32,846 nucleotides of DNA from Pezizomycotina sp. ARF18 (taxonomy: Eukaryota; Ascomycota): positions 1 to 32,846 of the forward strand of contig AZLU01000333.1 of NCBI GenBank assembly GCA_002224055.1, read 5' to 3'. The notes beneath the pieces are model-generated. The model did no database searches. It was given only the letters and a program-made list of their open reading frames with translations, and was not told the DNA's origin. Positions 21,225 to 30,210 of the stretch are shown here, in pieces (the first letter of the stretch is position 1; each line of letters begins with the position of its first letter). The position numbers and the translations under genes are program-made.

Positions 21225-24200
21225 CTATACCTTATTTCCTTCTGTATCGCTTCAATTCCTGCGCAGTTCGACGCATGAAGCCTCTCTGAGTGTCTTGATT
21301 CCTTTAGTTTGTCTTTTTAGAGGTATGTTGGGAATGCCCATTTCACCACATTTCTAAAATCTCGACCTGTCAACTCGTAGCGCAACAAAATACTCGAAAC
21401 CACATTCCAAGGTGCTCCTAACGTACTGTACCTCCTCGAGTAACACGGCGTATACCGTTTTACTCCTCGCGACTCCGAGCGTGGACCAGCGCATGCAGCC
21501 TTGCTCCAGAGGTAGGTTGGGACTACCCATTCTATGACATCGTCAAATTACACTCTTGACGCGACGGGGAAACGATGGAAATCGTATTTTAAGGTGTTTT
21601 GGACATCATTAAGTACCCTTTACAGTGAAAAATAACTACTCCACTCTACTCCCCTCTTTGCGACGCGTTGGATAGCGTATAGGATACCTTCACCGGTTGG
21701 GTGTTGAGGAGACACATTTTCACAACTTTGTTGACGAATGGAATCGTTACGGGGAGGACGAACAGAATTCTCGTTCTGTTTATTCAAAGTGTACTTAACT
21801 ACCCTTTGAGATGCAAATGCTTCACGCCAATCTGCTCAGCTCTCCTTCCTCTGTCGAATGGTGTATGTCATGTTTTTATAGGGAGGGTGTTGAGAAGCTC
21901 CCTTTTATAAGGTGTTGAAGTTGAACTCGTTACGGCGAGCACCAAAGCAATTCATATTAGACTTATTCAAGGTATACTTAACTACCCTTATAGTGCAAAT
22001 GAATGATACCATTCTGCTCTGCTCCCGCTGCTGCATCGAATGGTGTATTCCATATCTCAGCGGAAGAGCGTTGAGAGCTTCTATTTCAAAGGGCGTTTAA
22101 ATTGACCTTGTGGCAGCAAGACGAGACACAATTTTCGAATTCTGGTTGCTATTGGCATACTTAAGTACCCTCTACAGGACAAAGTCTTTGCATTATCTTG
22201 CTCAGCTCTTCTCGCTCTGTTCAATATTATATGCCATGCCTCTAATGGAAGGGAGTTGAGAAGACCTATTTTAATAGGTGACTAGCGTTTGCTCTCGTTA
22301 CCGTCAGAACGAGCAGAATTCTCACTCGGCTTATTTAAGGTATACCCAACTACCCTGTACAATAAAAAGATCTTACGCCGTCCTGCTCAGCTCTCCTCGC
22401 CGCGTTGAATGGTATAGCTTATTTCTCTTCTAGACGGGAAGTTGGGTGACCCATTTTCATGACTTTGTCAAAGTTGGAACTCGTTGCAGTTGGGGCGAGA
22501 GCAATTATACCTCAACCTATGCAGAATTCTCCCCGACACCCTATGGATAGCAGGGAGAAATATATTATTCTGTTCTGCTAGCTCTTGTGCATCAAATGAT
22601 GCATGAATTAGCCCTTGCAGATATGCTTTGATGACACCTGTCTTGATAAGTTGCTAAACTTTCGCTCTTTACCACCAGGTACGAACTATTTCTTACTCAG
22701 ATCGTTCGGGAGGGATCTCGACATATATTCTGATAGGAAGCTATACGTTTTCTTACTCCCCTTACGTCTGTGCATCGTATAGCATATGGTTTAATTTCCT
22801 TGGGTATAGGTTTGAGGCTCGGATTATATGAATTGTTAAACTTCAAACTCGTTGGCGTAGGGGACGACGAATTGGATCTTGCTCGGGTACCATTAATGGG
22901 TTCTCAACATACCCTTTCCTGTACTTAAATTTAGCCAATTCTATCCCCTTCGCTCCTGCGCTTGGGACAACGTATGATTCGCCTCCATCAGGGTAGGTTA
23001 GGCGCTCGAATATTGCAGCTTAGCAAACCTTCGCGTCGTCACTGCGAAGACGAACTAGATCTTAGTTTAGCTCAGAGAGGCCTCCCCAGCCTATGCTTTC
23101 CAACAGTCAGCTCTATGCCATTCTATTCAGCTCGCGCTTGCGCGTCTTTTGATGTCTTGTATAAGGTTTCTAAAAGTAGCTCGAGTTTGTCTGTTTTTGT
23201 GAACCGATAAACCTTCTAATCGTAACTGGTTCCCATCGGCCTTAGGTTGTAGCTTCAGATTTTATGACTTCCCAACATGCGCTCTCCAATAACAAGCTTT
23301 AAATTACTAGATTCCCCTTATTCTCACGCGTAGAGTCGTGCCTACGGTGAGTCTGCTGGAGGCATCTCGAGTATACCTATTCTGGTGCACGGTTGAAATA
23401 TTAACTCTGTGTCGTAGAGAAGACGGGACATTCCAAAAATCGTAGTTCAAGGTACCCCAACATATCTTTTTAAGCGATAAAGAATCTTCTTTTGTGTTCT
23501 CCTAGCTCTCGCGGTTCGAATGAAGCATAAATTGTTAGATTTGAGGGTATGTTGGGAACGGTAATTTTTGATGCATTTGAAGTATCGACTCGTCCCCGTA
23601 GACAATGAGACATTTCAAAAACCGGGATTTGGGGTGTTCCCAAGATACCTCCTCGAGAAGTAAAAAACTTACCATTATTTTCCCGTAGATTTCACGGATC
23701 GAACGGTGTATGGATTGTTCTGAATGGGTATATTTTGAGGATACCCATTCCTAGAAGTACTCAAACTTCAATTCTGGAGGCCGGAACGACGAGAGACTTT
23801 AGAAATCGTAATATAAGGTGTTCCCAACACCCCTTCTCACTGTATAGCAAATTCATTTATCTCTTTGCCTGGCCTTCGCCGTTCGACTAATGTATGAATT
23901 TCTTCAAACGGGTGTATTTTGAGGAGACATGTTCACAGATGTAGCCAAGGTATATTTTATGACGGGGAACTCGACTCGACGTTTGAAAATTTGCAACATG
24001 AGGTGTTCCCAACGTAAGTTCTCCAGGTATAATTCACCCACCGTTCTCTTGCCCTGGCCCTCGCGGTTCAACTGGTATATAAGCTTTTCTCACCAGAGAT
24101 ATGTCGAGGAGACCCAATTCTTACAAGTAGCGCGACGTCAACTCACTTCTGCGGAAACTAGCAGACTTGTCGAAAAATTGAAATTTGGGTTCCCAAGTTA

Positions 24201-25100
24201 ACTCATCATATCAGGGGAAAAAAAAAAAGGCTATTATCCGCTTTCCCTTGCGTTTGTATATCTGAAATAATAAGCGGCTTCGGGTAGAGTTATTTCGGGG
24301 AGACCCTATGTGGGAGTGGGAAAAGTTGAGCTCGGCATGGGCTCAGAGCATGCGGTGAGTCCACTCTTCACCTTGAAGATTTCCCAACATACTGCACGCA
24401 GGAATGAGATACTGTGTATTTCTTTCCGCTCCCCTTTACGGATTTAAAGGTATATAAGTTATCTCTGCTCGATATATCTCGGGATCCCCAAATTCATGAT
24501 TTGTCGAACTTCGCCTTTGTTAAAGCCATGGCTCTGGAAATAACTTTCAGTGCAATTTCGAAGAGTCTCAACATACCACTTCCAGGCATGAATCGTACGC
24601 CAATCTCTTCCACTTACCGTTGCGCGTTCAGCGGCGTGTGTAGCCACCAGATTGGGGTGGAAAACACGCAGGCCAGAGGGCAGGCGATTCCGTCCACTTA
24701 TTTGAAGCGCAAGTGGGGATAGCCAACATACCACCACCGGAAGCAACTGCACACCATCCTATTCCTCTCAGCTCCCTTGCAAAGCAAAGTTGTTAAGTTT
24801 CAACTCACGGCCCTGGAAATCTTAAATTGCAAGGTTCCGTTTTGAAGGGTTCTAATCAAAGCCGTTAAAGCAACACGGGATACCCTATTCTCTTCCCCTG
24901 GCTTCCTTATATCAAACGTCCGAGTCATATAAGCGACTTCAAATTCTCGCAGTGATACATTTAGGATACCCGTTTTTGCAAGTGGTTAAGGTTTCAACTC
25001 GTCGCCGCTGGGATGGCCTCGAGATTGCAAAAGATCGCGTATCAAGGGTTCCCACAATACATCCTCAAGGGTGGAAGCACCTCGCTGGCTATGATATCTC
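21225..25100 (+). repeat. Ancient head-to-tail tandem array, period about 185 bp, roughly 20 copies
   Basis: Landmark motifs recur in fixed order at near-constant spacing. A GG(G/T)-x-TGTTGAGGAGACCCATT-like block recurs at about 21325, 21510, 21697, 21882, 22067, 22252, 22437, 22622 and 22805, weakens, and is clear again at about 23545, 23735, 23912, 24099, 24285 and 24470. A GGTGTTCCCAACATACC-like block recurs at about 21420, 21607, 21797, 21978, 22160, 22345, then about 23458, 23643, 23826, 24010, 24197, 24384 and 24570. Each unit also carries a CTCAGCTCTC(C/G)-like block, a TTCGAATGGTGTATG-like block and an AACTCGT followed by a GACGA block. Copies are strongly diverged, neighbours resemble each other more than distant ones, and spacing becomes irregular after about 24650. 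All copies share one orientation. The period is not a multiple of three and no shared reading frame exists, so this is non-coding, satellite-like DNA. Confidence 0.82.
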
Positions 25101-25371
25101 GAGCTTAAAACACGACTATCGGTCTCTTGTCACCAAGGTATTGGATCTTAAGCTCCGGGACTCAACGTTTTCAATACGGAATTACCATCGCTAGAGCTGA
25201 ACTAACCAGCCTTCGGTTACTGTAGCAGGTAGGCACATGTTTTTGAATTCGTCTATCTAGTGGATATCAGGAGCATATTAGAGGGCATAGAGACAAAAAC
25301 CAAAAAACAAGAAAGAGAAAATACAGTTAAATTTTTTTTTTTTTTAAAAAACCACCCGAAAATGAAAACAA
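25101..25371. other. Transition from tandem array to paralogue pair
   Basis: Contains weak array-like sequence on the left, an A/purine-rich patch at about 25290-25330 and a T14 run near 25332-25345. This is the 3' flank of the minus-strand gene that follows. Confidence 0.5.
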
Positions 25372-25789
25372 TCAACGGAATCCTCTAGCTATGTAACTGT
25401 CTATATTGCCAATGTGCATGTCCAAGTCTTTGTCCAATTCCTCAAATTGATCCTTACAAGCTCCATGCAATGCATCCAAAACGTTATTTGTACTGAAATC
25501 GATCCCCTGCTCTGTCCAAGAGGATAAAATGGCCGCCGTCTCTGTCATCAACCAGTTGAAGAACTTATCCCAGTTGTCCTGATACTCAAACGGCTCGCTA
25601 TAGTAGTCGTAAAATTCTTAACAATCATGTACGCGATTTTCGCTGCTGAATCGGGAGGAAGGTATCGTTGGGCTACTTGCATGCGCGGCCGCCGAACCGA
25701 TTCCTGTGTTCGTCTTTCGTGGATGGCCGAATGTCCTGCACGACGGGTCTTGGATCTGCGTTAGAGTTGGGGGGTTGTTGCTGCGACAT
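25372..25789 (-). CDS. Unrecognised small intracellular protein, tandem paralogue A
   Basis: About 139 residues, no signal peptide, no membrane helix. It starts MSQQQPPNSNADPRPVVQDI and continues DEHRNRFGGR. After a one-base shift near 25675 it reads MQVAQRYLPPDSAAKIAYMI then VKNF. A missing T in a TTTT run near 25620 shifts it to YDYYSEPFEYQDNWDKFFNW then LMTETAAILSSWTEQGIDFS, NNVLDALHGACKDQFEELDK and a C-terminus SYIARGFR. The middle looks like amphipathic helices around an aromatic-rich turn. It aligns along its length with the protein at 26495-26905 (shared I-A-x2-I-x3-FY-x2-Y ... W-(D/E)-x-(F/Y)F-(D/N)-WLM ... VL-(D/E)-AL), so the two are tandem duplicates on one strand. On the minus strand TATATAAG (about 25839-25846) lies 50-60 bases before the ATG and can serve as a TATA box. 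No known family was recognised. Confidence 0.62.
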
Positions 25790-26494
25790 GGCGATCTTGG
25801 GAAAGCTTTTTGTATAAGTTGTTTCGTTGATGCTATAACTTATATATCTCCCCTAATTAAAAATCGGTAAATCTATTATCTTAGAAGTGGTCTTTAGTTG
25901 TAGTTAATGATGGTTGTCTTTTTTAGTAAGATTGGGTACTGAGAATCCTAAGCGTTGGAGTACGGAATGGAAGATATATATAAGCCAGCCATAGAGAGCA
26001 GAGGGGATTTCTTGAGCATCGCATCTTAGGCTTGTGGTTCTTATACTCTATAACAAGCTTATTCATTTATATTCGAGAATATTCTAGGGCACAGTCGAGT
26101 ATCTGCATCCACTGGAATACCATACGAAGACATTCTCATTGAGGAAAAGTAAAACTTGAAGCTGCTAGAATTAAATTGATGATAATTCAAGCTCGAAGTG
26201 AATCTACGGGCCAGGCAGGAGTTGACTTACTCATAGACTGCCTTCAGATTCGAGCTTCGCATTTTTCTTTTATATATATATATATTTGTCAGAGTTGAGA
26301 TTTCAAGGAAATCGCAATGCAGGTTTATTCTTTACTCTGTCTATATGAATATTAGAACATGGTCAAACGGCCACGCAGACTTAAGCAAATAAAAAGCAAG
26401 GGGAAAAAAAAATAGAATTAAAAACCATTACTAAAAAAAACAAGGAAGAAAAGAAAATCTGATCATTGCAATTATGCAACTACTACTATTTAGT
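25790..26494. promoter_or_regulatory. Promoter region of paralogue A and spacer to paralogue B
   Basis: Contains the minus-strand TATA element for paralogue A (about 25839-25846). On the plus strand it also has TATATATAAG at 25975-25984, followed by a purine-rich stretch with no clear coding region downstream, and a TA dinucleotide run near 26271-26286. No third paralogue was found here. Confidence 0.5.
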
Positions 26495-26905
26495 CTAATC
26501 TTCCCTTCGAATGAGAGCGAGGGTACTATCTGGATCGCCTGCATTGCCGTTGCGTGTTGTTCGTCGATTTTCGCCAGGGCTTCAAGAACCTTATCAGTCC
26601 TGATCTCCCCCTTACCGTCATTTTTCCAGTCGACAGCACGAGTTTCATCTGGCCCATCAGCCAATCGAAATACTGCTCCCACTCAACCGGGATTTCGTAC
26701 GGATGGCGCGATAGTGGTTATAAAAGCCGTTTATGATCAAAATCGCAATCTGCAGGGCCTTTGGTAGTGTTACGTAGTTTTGTGCTATTTTCACGACGCG
26801 GTTTCCGTAAGCGGCTTGATGATCATGATGGTTCCAGATCCGACTGTACCGTGTGAGAACGCCTGGGTTAACGGCTTCATAATTATTTTGTTGTGGACGT
26901 GACAT
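26495..26905 (-). CDS. Unrecognised small intracellular protein, tandem paralogue B
   Basis: About 136 residues. The start MSRPQQNNYEAVNPGVLTRY is chosen over an upstream ATG at 26932 because it matches the MSQQQPP start of paralogue A. It continues NHHDHQAAYGNRVVKIAQNY then VTLPKALQIAILIINGFYNH and YRAI. A one-base shift near 26703 gives YEIPVEWEQYFDWLMGQMKL then VLSTG; another near 26635 gives WKNDGKGEIRTDKVLEALAK then IDEQHATAMQA. A last shift near 26535 would give DPDSTLALIRRED and TAG at 26497-26495, the same length as paralogue A. Without that last shift the reading runs on to 26431. The conserved core is IA-x2-I-x3-FY and W-E-x-YFDWLM. Function unknown; the divergence suggests an old duplication kept under constraint on the aromatic residues. 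Confidence 0.6.
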
Positions 26906-27088
26906 GGTGGTAGTCGATCGTGAAACGGGCAAGTTGTGTATATTAGTAATTCTAGCAGTTGGAGAATTTTGATCTATACCTGTAGGGAAAAAGTCTTAAG
27001 GTATGCAATGTGAATATGATGGCACACTTTTTCTGATTTTGCATTGAGTTGATGGGTTTATATTGATTACTCCAAGGATTAAAGTAGA

Positions 27089-27469
27089 ATGAAGGCTATA
27101 ATCCATCAGAAGTACAGTCAATACTGTATTTACTCTAAGCTCGTGGCATTTGATCTTCCTTCGAACGAGCTTGCGTTGTTCTCTGAACCGCGTTTATCAC
27201 AAGACGAAATCAGGATCGAATTAAACCTACCAAGGCCATCCTCAAGTTCAGAAAGGGGACTCAAGTTTGCCGTAGAGTTGAGTAGCTCCCTTATAAACGC
27301 GCTTTCGCAACATCCCGATGCAAATGACATCGATCTAGATTCAAGTGTTTATAAATTTGGTGGAAGCAGTTTTATTTGTTTATCCAAAGTTAGGCCCCGC
27401 CTAACCACAACATTACCACTATGCAGTGCCCGAATCGATAATCTTAAGATGCCTCTTGAAGTTTGAAAC
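27089..27469 (+). pseudogene. NRPS-like fragment: end of adenylation region plus carrier (PCP) domain
   Basis: An uninterrupted 125-codon reading. YSKLVAFDLPSNELALF resembles the A-domain end where NRPS proteins have a VAFD-x-LP-x-(N/S)-x-NGK-like segment. Further on, FAVELSSSLINALSQ and NDIDLDSSVYKFGGSSFICL match the carrier-domain helix and the phosphopantetheine attachment motif (D-S-x-(F/Y)-x-x-GG-x-S), with the Ser of GGSS as the likely attachment residue. No condensation or full adenylation domain lies nearby, so it cannot act as an NRPS alone. It is either a relic or a mis-split remnant; a free-standing carrier protein is less likely because the A-domain-like part lacks a clear start. 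The ATG at 27089 may not be a true start. Confidence 0.4.
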
Positions 27470-27943
27470 AAATTATACAATCCCGTACTTTCTATTGCAT
27501 GGTTCTCCAACTCAGTCCGATCTTCGACTCCTTTCATTCCTATGCTAGTACTGCACCAACTTGGTATCTGAACTTGAGCAAAGAGGAAGCTTAATTGGTA
27601 AAAGCTAATTTGAAGGCTTTTAAGATTCTGGTGACTCGGAAGCTAAACCTTTCCCTTCTTTTCCCTCTTTCCTTTTTACCTATTTATTCACAATTTTTCT
27701 TCTTTGTACATTTTAATTTGTTGTTACTATATGTAATCTGAAACCCAAATACAGGTATTTGCAGATCTACTTTTATATAACAAATCACCGTAACAAGTGC
27801 TCGTTGAGAACTCGAACCACAACTTGTTCAGATATTCGAAGACGTTAAGCCTAGTGGCCAGAAATCTATTACGGCAACGGATCACAACCAGCCACAAACC
27901 AACTCAGAGTCGCTGGAGCTTCTGATAATCTTGCAAGTTCGAG
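27470..27943. other. Intergenic stretch
   Basis: T- and C-rich around 27650-27710, otherwise unremarkable. A short reading after 27480 (YFLLHGSPTQSDLRLLSFL) has no recognisable family. Confidence 0.45.
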
Positions 27944-28830
27944 ATGGCTTCCAACCACAGGGAACAACAGCAAGGAACTTACGAAGTTCGTAGCTTCCAA
28001 GAACCTGATGGAGGTAGTGACTTGAAGTCTCGTACTCGAGGTCGCTCAGTGCCTCCCGAGACTACACAAGCAGGTGCGTATCTCTGAGATCTGGCGGGTT
28101 TCGAAGTGTACTGGAAATACTAATTATACGGATTCCGAGTGTAGGTACCGGTGAAAATGGAGCGCGGAAGAGGTGAAGCAAAGCTAGAATATTCAACTAG
28201 ATCCGATGGTGGAAAGCTACTGGTTGTCCAAGATGCTAAGAAGGTTCCTCACTAGCGGGTGGAGCCCTTGAAGATCGATCGCGCAGAAGACGATCGTTCT
28301 CCACAATATATATTAGCACGGACGACGGACTTCTTAAGTTTTTGATCCACGGGATGAAGAAGAATCTCTCTCAGAAGTACCTAATGAAGAGGAGATGCTT
28401 TACAGGAAGGAAACCAGGATGAACACGTGTATATGGGTGTCCCTACGAGAAAAGACGGAAAAAACGAGTGAGACACTTCTAGCGTAGAGCGTTTGTCGAT
28501 ATGCTAAGGGGATGGACGACTACGGTACCAGAGCTCAGCGAGGAGGTCACCATCCTAGCAGCCCATATTCTGAACCTTTACAAAGACGAGGAAGATGATG
28601 AGCCGAACAAAGTCGCGGAAGCTTACTCTCGCGCAGAACAGTACTTTATCTTCGAACACAGCCGAGCGATATCCGAAAGCTAAGGCTTACGCGAGACGCG
28701 AACGACGAGCTATTGCACGCACTGGAATGGAAAGATTTAAGGCTCGAAAGCTGCAGGAATGGCTGGTGTGCATTGGCAAGAAAACCAACGGTGGAGGTGT
28801 GCATTGGCAAGAAACCAACGGTGGAGGCGA
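27944..28830 (+). CDS. Hypothetical acidic protein, frame broken, probable intron
   Basis: The segment opens MASNHREQQQGTYEVRSFQE then PDGGSDLKSRTRGRSVPPET and TQA. A GTGCGT donor (28074) and TAG acceptor (28144) bracket a 71-nt possible intron. Downstream coding-like pieces in different frames are VKMERGRGEAKLEYSTRSDG then GKLLVVQDAKKV, PRDEEESLSEVPNEEEMLYR, and at 28501 onward SEEVTILAAHILNLYKDEED then NKVAEAYSRAEQYFIFEHSR. A further shifted piece is RLTRDANDELLHALEWKDLR. The charged, helical composition suits either an intracellular host protein or a retroelement gag relic; no zinc knuckle, protease or reverse-transcriptase motif supports gag. The end is uncertain and overlaps a 30-bp duplication. 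Confidence 0.38.
28766..28826. repeat. Two-copy 30/31-bp tandem duplication
   Basis: The unit starting GTGTGCATTGGCAAG and ending CCAACGGTGGAG occurs at 28766-28796 (31 bp) and 28797-28826 (30 bp). The copies differ only by one A in the AAAA/AAA run. Confidence 0.9.
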
Positions 28831-29729
28831 ACTTTGAATCGAATCATGTTTCCGGATACCACCAGTTACAGACCCCCTCGGCTATGCTTCCAGATTTTTT
28901 ACGACATTCAAAACGGGAAGTTTACCTTTTGAGTGTATCATTGACGCCTCACAAAGTTATTAGTATTAACTTATTAGCATAGGTTTTGTTCGTCTTCCCT
29001 TAAATTTAGTATGATTCATATTGGAAGTCTCTCTACCTTTGCGGAAGAGACACGCCTCTATGGCCGGAAGAGTTCTCTCGTTCATGTTTAAGTCAATCTA
29101 CATATTTATTCTATTATTGCCTAGATTTCCCTTAGACGACATTCCCCCACAATTGCTTACATTTCTCATTCCAAGATTTCTCACATCTTCGAGCAGTTCT
29201 AAGTTCATCGAGATCAGAACTTTTTGCTGCCAGTGGAAGCTCTGTTCGTTTTAGAGCATTGGTGATAATAACACCTCTTATAGAGATTCGCCATAGCTTA
29301 CATTCTTTCATTATTCTGTTGGATTCTGCGCAATTGAGAAGGCCAATAGGGTTACACATCAAGCTCAAGACTCGTTCAATCGCGCGTAAACCTTGAATTT
29401 TTCAATAGCCCCTGCGATATTGTCCTTTCTTTCTATCTTTTTTGCTACGTTTGCTTTTTAGACTTATTTGTAATAGGAAAAGCCGGCTTGTCCGTCGTGG
29501 CGTTGGATAATGCTACAAGGCTGTCGCACAACAGGTTCGCATGCAGTAGAAGAGGGGTAAACTTTGAAGACTCGAAAGTGAGAATCGCCATTCTGGAGAG
29601 TCATGAAGGTTACAACGAATGCAACTCACCCCTTCGAATAGAGTGTCGTGGACGTTGATCTGATGCAATGGCGAAAGGCTGCCCCCGGGCCATGTTCTGA
29701 TTTCAGGATAAACTGCGTTTTGATCCTCC

Positions 29730-29751
29730 AAAAAAAAAAAAAAAAAAAAAA
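29730..29751. repeat. A22 homopolymer
   Basis: Twenty-two A followed by AT-rich sequence; possible retroelement tail, but no body was recognised upstream. Confidence 0.85.
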
Positions 29752-30183
29752 GTAATAAATAAAAATAACGCGAGCATCATGAGATCCAATTTATCGAAAG
29801 ATAGCCGGGAAATTACGTGTCTTTAGTACGTGGCTGAGTTATTCACAGGCTTTGAGTGGTTAGCCACGGATCTTGTGCTAGTATTAGGTCATATATGCAA
29901 ACGAAAGTGGACGAACTGTTTAAGTACACTTTCTTCCGTTGTAGGGTCCTATGATGAACTTCTAGCTCCAAGCCGTCGCTTTCTAGCTGTGCCACTAACA
30001 GCCAACAGATAGAGGGATTTCCGCACAGGTATTCCAGGATGTGTTTACATATCAGGCGGGATACTGTCGAGCATGGATGCACACGAGAGATGCGCATATC
30101 GAAACGAAAAAACAAGCACGTCTACAGGGCAGGGTTAAAAACCCATTTGGGGAGTCCTGTTGTGTCGAGCTTCTAGAATCTTT

Positions 30184-30210
30184 GGTATCGAGCGTGTAGT
30201 GCTCAATACC
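30184..30210. repeat. Imperfect 10-bp inverted repeat
   Basis: GGTATCGAGC and GCTCAATACC flank a 7-nt loop, with one mismatch in ten pairs. Confidence 0.6.

Noticed and set aside
21225-25100. CRISPR-like or protein-coding repeat interpretation of the array
   Set aside because: The unit is about 185 bp with no short exact repeats or unique spacers, and the period is not a codon multiple; the genome is fungal.
27944-28830. Firm call of a Gypsy-type gag
   Set aside because: Acidic helical segments alone do not define gag; no zinc knuckle, protease, reverse transcriptase or flanking LTR was seen.
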